Position numbers and translations under genes: made by a program. The notes beneath the pieces were generated by a model. The model worked only from the letters and a program-made list of their open reading frames with translations. It had not been told where the DNA came from and did no database searches. A stretch of DNA of 64,000 nucleotides from Kudoa neothunni (lineage: Eukaryota; Cnidaria), in the NCBI GenBank assembly GCA_964304625.1, contig OZ199840.1, positions 2,418,001 to 2,482,000 of the forward strand, read 5' to 3'. Positions 25,250-37,244 of this stretch are shown one piece after another. Numbering within the stretch: position 1 is the stretch's first letter; every line of letters starts with the position of its first letter.

Positions 25250-28200
25250 CCCTCCCGGGACGAAGGGGGTGCATTATGCACCCCAATTTTGTTATTATCA
25301 AAAATTTCCCTTTTTACACGTTAAGAATCTGATTCATATTTTGTCAAATCTCACAATTTTATTAATATTTTTATCTTATAAATTTAAAATAGATCATTTG
25401 AAAGAAATTGGTTTAATATGACTTGTTAAAATGACGCAGGTTATCCTTTACCTTCAAAAATTATAAATAATGATAAGTGTTGGTTACTACATCGTATAAA
25501 ATTTATTTTTACATATAAAGCACTAATTAAATTAAAATGAAATACGTAGAAAACCTAAGAAATCATATTTATAACTTATACCGAATTAGCCCGATGGACT
25601 ATAGGATTATTTTCAAAAATCCACGAGCGGTAACGTTGTCATTTCGGATCTACAGATGCATTTACGTTTGTATGAAAATTTGTTAATATTTAATTTTTTG
25701 ATAAAGTTATGATATCAGAAAATAGTTCAGACGATCTTATTGGAGATTTTAATAATAATGAATATGCTGACTGTGACCTAGAATTTGAAGGTCGCAGTTC
25801 TGATGAATCTTCATATGATGATTTTATTGAATATTCTGAAATTTCAGATGACTCAAAAGTCGACGGTGATGAAATATTACAAGGAATAACGACTAGTAAA
25901 CCAGGTTTCCAGTGGAAATATGGCTGCAAATCAAGAAAACGAACGAGGTGCCACAATCATGTTATCGATAAGCCTGGTCCCATAGGAAATTCAGTAAATA
26001 TTTCGTCAATTTTATCTTCGTTCCAGCTGTTTTTTTCTGATTCTGTGTTAGAAAAAATTTTATTCTTCACGAATAAGTACAGGCAATCAAATAATCAGTA
26101 TAAACATACAAATGCAATAACGATGGAAGAATTAATGGCCTTCCTTGGTGTTATGATTGCGTCTAGTCGTTGTAATGGATCAAGAATGCCCCTCAAACTC
26201 CTCTGGGAAACTCACCCCTATTTAAGCAGCCTTTTTTTCAGCTGCAATATCGAGGGACCGATTCACCCTGATTTATCGGACTATCCGATTTGATGACAAA
26301 TCGAGGAGAACACCAAGAACCGATAGCTCATATGAAAAACTAGAACCTATCCGTGAGATTTTCGAGGAAATCAATATATCTTTTCGGGAAAATTTTTCAC
26401 CCGGTTTACATATAACCATTGATGAACGAATGGTAGGTTTCCGAGGTAAGTGTCCATTCCGTGTCTACATAAAGAATAAACCCGTACGTTTTGGTATGAA
26501 ACTTTGGGTTGCAGTCGATGTTGACACCTCATATTTGCTGAATGTGCAACCGTACATAGGAAGGATGGGCAACGTACGCTAGACTAAACAAGGGGAAAGG
26601 GTTGTCAAAGACCTCAGACTCTGTTTTTTGGTTCTGGGCGAGGATTGACAACTGACAATTTTGTCACCTCCGTGCGCTTGGCACTATTTTTACTACAGAA
26701 AAATATTACACTTACTGGAACTTTGAGAAGAAACAACAGATATATACCTGATATTCTTCGAGATATGACGAATCGTGATGAGCTATCATCGAGATTTTGC
26801 TTCTCTGAAGACGTGACATTAGTGTCATATACTCCCAAGAAAAATCGTAATGTTTTTCTATTGTCGACTGAAATCCATGACAGTTCGATCGAACCATCGG
26901 AAAGAAAACGCCCCGAAATTATTCCAAATTATAATCAGACCAAAGGGGGCGTTGACAATGGCGATCGAATGGCGCGACAATACAGCTGTGCTCGGACAAC
27001 AAGAAGGTGGCCATTCAGGTTGTTTAGGGACCTTATTGATAGAACAACATTGAATTCTTATATTTTATGGATGTCGAGGTTCCCAGACTGGCGATCAAGT
27101 GATCGAAGTCGGCGCCAATATTTTCTTCGGGAGCTGGCAACTGAATTAGTTAAACCGAATGTTTTGAGTCGTCAAAGTTTAGGACATACTTATCACTCTC
27201 ATATTAAATTTGGATTCAACATATTTGACAAATACATCAAGGACGGTCAAACATCTATTTCTAATGAAGAAACTTTAATCCCAGTACAGTCAAGATGTGC
27301 GCTTTGTCCAAGGAATATTGACAGGAAGTCCAGAGTTTCATGCTACACATGCAAGAAGGCAGTGTGCCATTCGCATCGAATTCAAAAAAAAGTTATACAA
27401 TGTCTTAGTTGTAATATGGAATCAAACTAATGTTCAAAAAGTAGTCCAATTTTAACAGGTTTTTTAAATTATGAAATATTTTTTAGTTCAAAAGTCCATT
27501 TATGTATGGTATTCATCTCCTCGAGAATATAATGAAAATTACACAATGAATATATCATGTTTTAGTTAAAATTGTAATAGCTAACTTACAAATTTTTTTA
27601 ATTGGAATATTTATTTTCGTGCGTTCGATGCTGCTTTGAAAATTCAACTGAACCCATTAATAATAATAAATAATATAATAAGTTTTGAAAGCTACAAGTG
27701 AAAATAAATCCTAAAATACTTAACTCATATCGTTAAGATTGATATTTATACATGAAATTAATTTATTCTATTCAATCATCAGTATTTATCTATATTACAT
27801 TTCGTTTTTACCAAGTTATAGAATCGAAAACTACAACGCAACGATGATTATTAGGTGAGAAATAATTCCCTGATAATTTAATCTCATTATCCATATATTG
27901 GATTAACGAGAATAATCGGTAGTTTACATAAACCTGGATGGCTCGACTCTCGATATAGATGTGAAAAAAACACTGAAGCCGAGAGCTGAATCTTCTAAGA
28001 ATTTGTAGAGAGCTTTATTGTTTTATTGAATACGTTTCGCTTGAATATTACGTTGATCCATCGTTTCTTTAATGGATCGTTCTTATTTGTTAAATGTGTT
28101 TTTTTTCTATAGAGCTATACAATTTTGACTTCTGGGTGGATCTTTTTAATATGTAAATAATTTTTAATCAAATTAAACGGTGTATTGCATCAATAAAGCG

Positions 28201-28282
28201 TAATAACATGAAAATTTTCTGGGGTGCATAATGCACCCCCTTCGTCCCCCGCGTTAGTTTTTTGAGCTCCGTCTTCCGAGGG
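25250..28282 (+). mobile_element. piggyBac element B, 3033 bp
   Basis: Flanked by TTAA (25246-25249 and 28283-28286). The ends begin CCCTC and carry a subterminal palindrome GGGGTGCATTATGCACCCC (25266-25284; the right-end version is at 28221-28239). Both ends share GACGAAGGGGGTGCAT in inverted orientation. It holds one nearly complete transposase gene and is the sister of element A. Confidence 0.95.
25709..27430 (+). pseudogene. piggyBac B transposase, broken in about three places
   Basis: The N-terminus from 25709 is acidic (SSDDLIGDFNNNEYADCDLE), as in many piggyBac proteins. The DDE domain includes LHITIDERMVGFRGK (first Asp, near 26420), TTDNFVTSVRLALFL (second Asp, 26645 on) and GGVDNGDRM (third Asp, near 26955). 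The C-terminus is a Cys/His-rich zinc domain (CALCPRN, CYTCKKAVCHSH, CLSC) ending at 27430. Breaks: a frame change near 26240, where IRFDDK resumes in another frame; a TAG near 26582; and a frame change near 26600-26645. Most residues are intact, so inactivation looks recent compared with element A. Confidence 0.92.
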
Positions 28283-28723
28283 TTAAGGGTTATCTTATTT
28301 TTGATGTTTTGTTCAATTGATTTGTCACAAACTTAGATTTTAATTTAATTTTTTGCCTCAAAGTCATTTTTGGTTTAAATGTATTAAATTACATATTTTA
28401 TTATTTTCATGGCATTCATTAAGTTTATATATTCTTTCGATAAAATTTGAATGTGTTTGAAATATGTATTTCGGCAAAACAGTGTAAATTCAACCTATAT
28501 TCTTTTCAATATCTTAATACCTTTTAAAATTTTACATAAAAACTTTGTAAAATATATTAAAAGTTAAACTTTTGTTTTTTAATTCTCAAAAAGTATGGAA
28601 GATTAAAAAACACTGATTTCTTCCTGATTAGATATAGTTCTTATAAAAGCTGCATAGGATCTAATAACCTTTTAGCAAACTTTTTATAACAATTTTTTCA
28701 CGGCAAATCGATCGTTTAATTTA

Positions 28724-29035
28724 TCCTAATATATAAAGTAGTAGTGTCGGTGTGTGTGCGTGCAAACTATATTCTTATACAGAGACTTTTATAAACTTTT
28801 TCCCAACTATCGATACTTATAAAAATGTATTTAAGATTCAAAAAGTAAAATAATTTTAATATACCCTAAATTGATGGTTATTTTAGATGTATACATTTTA
28901 AGGGCAGATTAACAAACGCAATAGTCGGATTATCTGTGGTTAATCTATTTACCTAATCAACGATTGGAAACTATTTATTGAATAATATAGTTTTCAGAAT
29001 ATACATTTTTCCGTTTTTGGTTTTATTAATATCTA
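28724..29035 (+). mobile_element. Helitron 5' end (fragment)
   Basis: Begins TCCTAATATATAAAGTAGTA after an A, followed by TGTCGGTGTGTGTGCGTG, typical of Helitron 5' ends. It runs into a second such 5' end at 29036, so it is either truncated or interrupted. Confidence 0.6.
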
Positions 29036-29673
29036 TCCCACTATATAAAGTAGTAAAGTCCGTGTGTGTACGCACAAATCATCTCCTTATACAGAGACTT
29101 TTTGAACTATTTGAGTTCCTTAGTATACTTTCAAAAATCCAAAACTAACTACAAAAATACAAGGGGGTTGTCTTCTTTCTTATAAAGTGGTGAATTTGTA
29201 ATGTAAACTTTTTGTAAACAGATTAGCTATGACAATAATATTACTTGATCATGTGATTCACTAAAATGTTCAAGAATATGCGTATATGATTTTAATTTAT
29301 GTTATTTAAATACACCTGAAACTTTAACTTTACTCTTTTTACACTTTAAACCAAGTTAACAAGTTATACAACATTCGTTGATGCGTAGGCGGGACTCGGT
29401 GTAAACGAAGATTTGTTGTTAAACGGAAGATTAATAGGCCATACGAGTTGCAAGAACCTATGATTCCTAAATTAAAATAGAGTCCAATAAAGAAGAAAAT
29501 GAAGATAATCAGATTATCAGATTATAGCTGTTTATTTCGATCAAGACTACTATAGGAAGGACGATAAAACAATTATAATTGATTCATAACATAAAAATGA
29601 CCTTGGCCTATTCTAGGTCAAAGTCAGCGTGGTCGGACAAGGAAACCCAAGCGAGGCGGGGTTTTTGCGCTAG
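29036..29673 (+). mobile_element. Helitron, non-autonomous, 638 bp (H3)
   Basis: Begins TCCCACTATATAAAGTAGTA after A. It ends with a GC-rich hairpin (CCCAAGCGAGGCGGGG) about 10 bases before the terminal CTAG (29670-29673), followed by T. This is the canonical Helitron layout. No Rep/helicase coding is seen. Confidence 0.72.
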
Positions 29674-29674
29674 T

Positions 29675-30817
29675 TATATATATATAAAGGAGGACTGTCG
29701 ATATGTTTGTGTGTGTACGTCCTAAGTACGCATGTGCGGATAATTTTTTCCTTATAGAGAGTCATATATAAAATTTTTATAAATTTATGATATTTAAAAA
29801 AATTGTTTAATTATTTTCGAACTACTAAAGTTTCCAAAAGGTATTTATGAAATAGTGATTTTGTCGATTTAAAGTTGTTTATTGGATTACATGCGTTCAA
29901 CTATAGGATTAACGCTTGCTTGTGTCGTGGTGATGGTCGGTTGAAATTAATTATCTCCCTTATATACTCTATCATGTGTTAATTGAACGATGCCATCTGT
30001 CTTTACGTATAAGATTTTTGCGTTTATTTTGTTGTTTTGCTCAAAATAAATTCCTTATATCAGGAGTTTTAATGTAATTGACTTGATAAACACCATTTTA
30101 AAGGCTCTATTAGTGGATTTAGATACGAAAAAATGTCAATATTTGCGTTATTATTTAGTTGGTTATGCGTGTTATAATTGGATAGATTGAAGCATTATAA
30201 CGCAAGTACTATGTCCCAAGATTTCATTGAAACCATCCGTTATGTTGAACTTTCAATGATTCCATTCAATGTAGATGGTTGTATGGTTACTTCATCCATT
30301 TATTTAAATTATTTGTTAGAAAAAAAACGCGCATTAAAGTTTTTGCGTACCAAAAGATATTAATTTTAGCAATATCAATTAATTTTCATACGTTTTCTAT
30401 CTCTATTACTTTCTTCATTCTTTGTCTCTTAAAAAGTTAGTGGTATACACAGTTATCGAGTTGGGCCAGAATTCGATTTTTAAAAATCTTTCGGGCTAAA
30501 AAAATAACGTTTTAGATAACACTTTAACGGGGTTTAAATAATTCGGGAATGAAAAAAATACGATGCTGACCTTAATTTATTTAGCGCTGGTGCCGAACCA
30601 TGAAATTTTAAAATGAACGCCAGGATTGGAACATACCTTCAAAGAAATGAACATAATTTAAATTTCGTAATCCAAATCGTTAAAGTATATTGTCTAAAAA
30701 TTTTTAGTTATTTTGCATCTATGGGTTAATTTTAGACTTTAGTATATTTTTCAAATATTGTTAAGAAACATACCTATGCGAAATCTTCCCCAAGCAACGC
30801 TGGGTAGTTTTCTGTAG
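29675..30817 (+). mobile_element. Helitron, non-autonomous, 1143 bp (copy H2)
   Basis: Starts directly after H3 with TATATATATATAAAGGAGGA and then CTGTCGATATGTTTGTGTGT. The 3' end has the hairpin CCCCAAGCAACGCTGGG and terminal GTAG before T (30817/30818). Its 3' third matches H1 (11037-12176) in reverse orientation. A 61-codon open frame (30178-30363) inside has no recognisable domain; it could be a scrap of captured or former Helitron protein. Confidence 0.72.
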
Positions 30818-30950
30818 TGTTTTATAATTTTGAAACAAGTTTTAATGAAATAAGAATTTTGGAGCATTTATAGTGGTTTGTTAAATAAAAATGGTTAACA
30901 CTTGAATGGTTTACGATATTGAGAAAAAATATTTGGTACAATTTATAACC

Positions 30951-32003
30951 GGCTAAATTACGGTATACGGGAAATCTTCGTAGAAAATTTTTGCGCTCTC
31001 GGGAAAATCAGGAATATTTTAATGTGAAAATATAATCATAATATATTTAAAGTGGGTGCTTAATTCTTGTTTAAAATATTTCCTTCTAAACAAGAAGTCA
31101 GGTATGTAACCATCTAGATTTTCTGGATTCTTATTAGTGGCGTTCCTGTATTTTCGTTTGAATGCTCCCCAAGTAGATTCTATTCGATTTGTATGAATCC
31201 CTTCAGGAGAAACATATCGCCGCTTATAAATGACAACCCCATGAATAAAGCCTAAATCTTTCGAAGTGTTGTATCTGCGCCAACCGTCTGTCCAAATGGT
31301 CGAGCCCGCCTCCACATTTTCCGTTATAATATTTTCTAGAACTTCTCCGTTCCGAATCTTGGTAACTTTCGGGAAGCAGCCCCCATCCCCGTCGATCCCA
31401 CCTACCATTCAATACTGTTGATTTTTTAAAATCCGCCCAACATCATATTTTCTTTTTGAGATGGCTGTTTCATCAATTTGGACGATTTTTCCCTCGCCTC
31501 CAATTTTAATGGGCTCATCATCTAATTTTAGAGTCATCAAGTCTCTAACAACAGATTTCAGCTCCAATATCGTTGAATTTGAGGTTATATTTAAATGTTG
31601 ACGTAGAGTTTTATACGTCATATCTAGATGTTGGACGATATAAACCATTCCAATAAAAATTGTCCACAAAGCCAGCTTCGATAGTTCAAATATTGTACCT
31701 CTTCGGATAGAACATCTTTTATTACACACGCTACACCTGAATTGGTATCCATCGTTGACATCCTTCCTTGCAAATATGTACGTACTTTCTCCGCACACAT
31801 ATTTACGAAAAGTATGCAAAAGACCCACGTTTTGCAAAACCTTGATAGTGTATTCGAGGTCATCTCGAAAATAGCCATAATCAAGCATTGTAATGCTATC
31901 AATATGCTCAAATGTGAATATTTTCTTATAAGATGACAATCCGACCGAAATTCCCGCGTACGAGCGAAGAATAACGAAGATTTCCCGTATATTGTAATTT
32001 AGC
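30951..32003 (-). mobile_element. Merlin element, 1053 bp
   Basis: Ends GGCTAAATTACGGTATACGG and GGCTAAATTACAATATACGG are inverted, and the match continues through GAAATCTTCG. Length is identical to the inner Merlin at 17331-18383. The flanks TTATAACC and GGTTATTT are inverted rather than direct, so no target duplication is visible. The same was true for the outer Merlin at 12.7-18.6 kb. Confidence 0.9.
31019..31939 (-). pseudogene. Merlin transposase, nearly intact (one nonsense codon)
   Basis: One frame from about 31939 to 31019: a zinc ribbon (CGES, CSVCNKRCSIRRG), the catalytic Asp region VQIDETAISKRKYDVGR (near 31480), STIWTDGWRRYN (second Asp, near 31310) and GIHTNRIESTWGAFKRKYRN (catalytic Glu, near 31170). 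A conserved C-terminal tail follows. The frame is interrupted only by one TGA at about 31409, exactly where the sister copy has Trp (QKYWIIGG against QQY-stop-MVGG). The start is uncertain: the ATG of the sister copy is not conserved here. Merlin transposases are about 300 aa, which this matches. Confidence 0.92.
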
Positions 32004-33246
32004 CGGTTATTTATTCATTTTACAATTTTAAATGATATTTAATGTAGTAATTGATTTCTTAGTTTTAGTTATAGAATAACTAGCACATGCCCATTGTAAT
32101 TTCTATGATTTAATAGTTGGCAACAAACAATTTGCATGATTATAAATGTAAAAAGATAATTGAGTCTACATTATCATCGTAAAGAAACTTTCATAAAATA
32201 CTAATAAATTTTAAAAATATACAATTACTACAATTTTCCGTTGCTAATCTCTTATAAAAATCAGATTAAAAATAGTATGAAAATATTTGTATAGGCGAAT
32301 CAATTTCATATTTCCGATTGGCAAAAATTTGAATAATTTTTATGTTTAGAATTATAGGGTTTCTCGATCTAACTCGACACTTTTGCAATCAAACTCGATA
32401 ATTATGGATTCAAACTATAATTTTAAGGTTAAAAAATCAATCTTAATTATTTCATAGCACATAATTTTTTACATTAAGAAATTATTCTCATAAATTTTTT
32501 GTTCATAAACCTATGATAGACATAAATACGTGCGAAACAAAGAAAGACGCTTTCTGTTTTAAATTAAAACTATATCATGAATAAGTGTGAAATTTTGTGA
32601 AACATATAAGTTTTTAAAAGAAATGTATTGATCATGATATTTATTCAATATTTCGTGATGAGCACACCAATACGACAGCATTGCATCTTTTCCTAATAGA
32701 ATGAAATACATAAATCCCAAAGTAATTATTTTAACTTAATTCAACGATGACTATATTCTACATAAAATAGTAATTTTTAAAATCAACGCCTTTGGATAAA
32801 TTTAAAGCATTTTATTATTCAGTTTATTATAACTGTTGAGGCAAAGAAACCATCCGCTTGTAACATCCAGCAACGTAAAGAGGCTAATATAAAGCGGTTT
32901 ATATAGTTAGCGCCAACTGTATATTATTTCAAATAGATGCCGACCAAGATGGTGTAGGACATTATATCTTTCATGACGCAGAATTATCTTCCAACCCAAA
33001 TAATGACAATGATCGTGTGTATTTTAAACAATACATGGATATAATCGAATTAATTATTATATTTTTTGGCATGGGGAAATTTCGCCAATGTGTTGCGCGC
33101 GCGTGTCGATAATATTTTCAGATCAAGTCTTAGAGCATCAAGAATTTCAGCTTTTTAATTCTTCAATAAATATCATTCAGAAAAAAGTTTAGTTTTCTGA
33201 TGATGTCAAGATAGAAAATGTTAAAACAAAAATTATCGACTTCCCA
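32004..33246. other. Spacer with a solo Tc1 TIR relic
   Basis: AT-rich DNA. At 32354-32400 it reads TATAGGGTTTCTCGATCTAA and then a GACACTTTTGCAATCAAACT unit, a degenerate copy of the end of the Tc1 element at 21775-23164. No second end is seen nearby, so it is a solo end or a remnant of a deleted copy. Nothing else was recognised. Confidence 0.6.
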
Positions 33247-34454
33247 ATGGAAAAAATTGAAAATATTGACTTAATAAATGTTCACAATCATATTCTTTCT
33301 GAGAATGATATCTCAAAAGTATTTTTGTGCAACAAAATAAAAGATTTTACCAATACTACGGCTTACTCAACCTATAAAGTTTATTCTGCTGCCACAGCCT
33401 TTACAAGATTAAGCGAACTCCCTATAATTAACAAAGAAAATATATATAATATAAGGAATGTTCGAAAGCGTAATTCCATAATAACTCACTCAACAAAAAA
33501 CCTTCAAGAGTTAGATGTAAAAACTTTACGAGGAGAAAAATTTGTTTTGTATGATTCTGGTGTATGTTCTGATAACAGAATTGTTGTTTCATCCACAAGC
33601 ACGAGCCTAATCCATCTTAAAAATTCTCGAGTAGCCATATCAGATGGTACTTTCAAATCGTGTCCGAAGGAGTTTTTACAGCTGTATATTCTACACGGAA
33701 AAATAAACTGTAATGTCTTCCCCCTTTTTTATATACTATTAAAAGCCAGGAAGGAATCCGATTACTTGATAGCGATTAATATTGTAACGAAAAAGTGTGA
33801 ACAAATTTTTCCTAAATATATTGTGTTGGATTTTGAGGTCGCTGCTTTTGCTGCTATTAAAAAGGCAACAAAATCGGCAATTTTCTTTTGTTTGTTTCAT
33901 TTTGGACAAATTATGTTTAGAAAATTACACGAACTCGGACTAAGAAGTAGATTCCAAAAAAGATACTGAATTTCGTTGTTTATTAAATGTGTAACGTCAC
34001 TGGCGTTTCGTTCCCGCTGAGTTTGTTGAGACTGAGTACAAAAAACTTCTAAACAAAGTCACCATGTTTCAGGATGTTAATTTAGACCCATTTTTTCAAT
34101 AGTTTGAGAAAAATTACGTGGGGCAGCTAAGTATCTAACTGAATAATGAATGCTTATTTTAGAATAATGAATGATATTCCGCTCACTTCAAACCCAGAAG
34201 TGTTTAACCGACATTTTTACGCAAAATTCGATCAGTACCATCCTGGTTTTGACCATTTTTTTGATAAAATAAAGGTAAACCAAAGTAACACTGAAAATGA
34301 AATTGAAAATCGAATGTGTAATTTTATCTTATGTTCCTGCTTTAAAATATATCCAAAAATGCCTTCTTTAAAGGATATATGCAATGATTATAAGTATTAC
34401 GGCACGACATTTTTGGAAATTACTGCAAAATTATATAATGGGAAAATTAAGTAA
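33247..34454 (+). pseudogene. MULE transposase remnant (FLYWCH-associated type)
   Basis: 33247-33969 reads as one frame: RGEKFVLYDSG, then VAISDGTFKSCPKEFLQLYI (first Asp region), FPLFYILLKARKESDYL, YIVLDFEVAAFAAIKKA (second Asp region) and FFCLFHFGQIMFRKLHELGL. These motifs are diagnostic of MULE transposases found with FLYWCH zinc fingers in arthropods. Homology continues with breaks to 34146-34454 (HPGFDHFFDKI, NRMCNFI), the C-terminal region. A stop ends the first block and several more lie between the blocks. No FLYWCH finger and no TIRs were identified. This is a different MULE lineage from the one at 47829-50837. Confidence 0.8.
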
Positions 34455-35070
34455 AAGATAATATACTGTGCGATTTGAATGTCTCGACTTTTTTCAATGC
34501 GCGTGCGCGATCGTTGAGATATTTTTTATTATTAATTATATACAAATATGTTATGGATAAGAAATTTTCTCTTTGATATAATATTAAGTATAGTATTTTC
34601 TACTTCTCAAAAACATCAATGAAGCAAACAATTAATAAAATTCAGAATGTTATTTATATTATTATGTAAACCATAATATTTAGAATTTTGATAAAATGCA
34701 TTAATCTAATGAAAAAATATAACAAAATTAAAAAGGAAGGGTCATCACTGGGTATTTCTTGAACGTTAAGGATTGAATTTTTTTGCTTTTAAATATTATC
34801 ATTTATTTTTCCATAAAAATCCAAATTTCTGAATATGCTGTATCCCGATTACAGTTGCAACGTTGGAGCACAAGTTTGCCACGCTATCTACATTAAATAG
34901 TATTAGTTATGGTTCGTCATCATGGCAATATTGAGAGTTTGTCTGATTCAGATTCCTGTAAACATGAAACTTCTCTTGTTCAAATATCGAAGCAGAAAAC
35001 AAAAGCAAAGGACGACGATTTCCCATGTGTAAAAGGGAAAAAATACATTAAATAAATAATTCCAAATATA
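34455..35070. other. Spacer
   Basis: AT-rich. A short plus-strand frame beginning with ATG near 34910 (MVRHHGNIESLSDSDSC) is rich in charged residues and stops at about 35055; it may be the start of another transposon gene but is too short to assign. Confidence 0.35.
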
Positions 35071-37244
35071 CAGTCGGTGGCCACTAATTCGTAACCCCTC
35101 AGGGACGGAGAAAATTTACGAATTATACGTCAGTAACGTCTAATTCGTAATGGCTTTGTGTGCGTGCACGTGTGAAAAAAAATAGCATGAAAATTTTGAT
35201 TTTATTATTTAATTTTTAAGGCTTTCTAAAATAATCTGTTATTTTTTATTGTATTTGAGTTTTTTCAATATACTCATACACATGATTCTAATTTAGCTAA
35301 TTCATCACCTCAAGAGTAACCAGCACCTTTGAAAAATATTTTCAAATTTTCTACAAAAATTGGAGAATCTTAAGAAGTGAATTTAGGCTCCACAGGTTCG
35401 TCCTCTACCTCTTCAGGCTCGCTAACGATTTTCTCGTATGAGATGTTCTCTAAATTATCGCATACGGAGAACAAACTTTCTTCTATACCTAATTCATCGA
35501 CTTCTTCTAGAGATGTAGAACTATCTGGAGATAAAATTTTATTGGAATTTTCTGGTTCATTTACGGATGTTTTTAAGCTGAAACCAGATTTAGAAAAACA
35601 ATTAATAATTGTTTCAGGAACTAATGAATTTCAAGTAACCTTAATAAGCGTCATTGCCTCCCATAAATCTACAGGTTTTATATCCAGTCCAAATCCTGCA
35701 CGAAGCGTATTTCGCCTCGTTAAGTCTTTTCAGTATGTTGCCTTAAATGAACGAATAACACCTTGATCCATTGGTTGTAGGACCGATGTGGTGTTTGGGG
35801 GAAAATAGACTATTTGATCGTTGGAGAGTTCCGTGTGTTGATGGTCACTGTTGTATTTTTTTAAATTACGCTTGAATAAGACACACACTTAAACGACACA
35901 ACACCTCGTAATCATTGTTTAAATAAACAATTAATGTTATTTTAAATAAAGGATTACAGTCACTTGCATTTTCCATTAAAAGAACAATTTTTTTGTTTCT
36001 ACTTCTGAAAATACTGTTAAGTTTTAACAGATAATTTCTAAAAATGCTTGCTGTCATTCAGCCTTTCGTGTTGTACTCATAGGGAACTGAAGTAGTATTT
36101 ATACTTTTAAAGAATCTAGGTCGGGCATGATGACCTATCACTAAGGGGTCTAGCTTTTCACCATTCATTGAGACTCCAAGTAGTAATGTAATCCTTTTTT
36201 TTGACTTTTTACCACAAGACATTATTTTCAGTAGCAGAAACGTAACTTTTTCCCATAATAATATAGATAAACACTTAAGCCAAAATAATTAATTGTAGAA
36301 TATTGTATTATAATTTCGATCATAACGAAAAAATAATAAAGTACTCATTTGGCGCCCACAAAATAATCATATTGTGGAAGTAATGCGATTAGGAAAAATT
36401 TTTCATTTAATGTATGTAAAAATATCCAATCGAAATAAAACTAACCACTTTTAGGAAAAACTCACGAGGCGTTGATTGATAGAACAACGCAGTCTCGTCG
36501 ATATTGTATATTTGATCCTCTTTATAATTTTCAAGAATTTTTAGAAGTTGAGTCTTCCATTCGGTGATGATTCCTATGGGTACCATGTTAGCATCGCCAT
36601 GAAAACTGACTTTTTTTAATTGAATCTATTTTTAAAGCCGCGAGACCATCCGTAGCTAACATTTTTGAAATCGTCATCAGAAGCACCGATCTCATTTCTT
36701 TTATTAATTATTTCGATGGACGGTAATTCGATACTTTTCGACCTCATCCAATTGAACCACCCATAAACACGTTGATCGGCTTCATCTTTTCCTTTCCGCA
36801 TTGATCTTCGTTGGGATGGAAGCAATTGATTCTCAAATGATTGTGTAATTTTAGCCCTTTTTTCTAAAATGCCATTTAATGTTAAAATATAACCTATTTT
36901 GAAGTGTTTAATAGTTTCCGTCTTTCTATTTAAGGGTGGCAAACTATCATAATATTTAATTGTCATATTTCTCTTGAAGCGTTCTGAATTTGTGAATCAT
37001 TTTTTCGGGCATTTAGAAATAATTACGAATTATCGGTCAATTTTTACCAAAACGTGCAATGAATTAGTACGAATTATCAGTCACTACGAATTATCGGTTA
37101 ATACGCACTTTTAAAACTTTTTGTTTGACAAAATAAAAAAATAACTCGTACATTTAATTAACAACTTATAATAAACGTTATTTGGAAAATTTAACCGAAT
37201 GGATAAAGTTTTAAGGGAAGTTACGAATTAACGGTCACCTACTG
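35071..37244 (-). mobile_element. Tigger/pogo element, 2174 bp, decayed
   Basis: TIRs CAGTCGGTGGCCACTAATTC and CAGTAGGTGACCGTTAATTC are inverted and flanked by TA (35069-35070 and 37245-37246). Near both ends a motif ACGAATTA(T)CGGT recurs as subterminal repeats. The minus-strand gene remnant contains a CENP-B/Tc5-type HTH and a DDE_1 domain. Confidence 0.9.
35740..36966 (-). pseudogene. Tigger transposase remnant (CENP-B HTH plus DDE_1)
   Basis: 36966-36616 carries the second HTH of CENP-B/Tc5 type (RVYGWFNWMRSKSIELPSIE ... YGWSRGFKNRF). Next, on the same strand, come YNIDETALFYQSTPRE (near 36500, first catalytic Asp), then MNGEKLDPLVIGHHARP (near 36140), KKIVLLMENASDCNP (near 35975) and PPNTTSVLQPMDQGVIRSFK (35750-35810, with the third acidic position). 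An AT-rich gap of about 250 bp after the first Asp block may be an intron. The second catalytic position reads MEN rather than MDN. Several stops are present. Confidence 0.85.
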
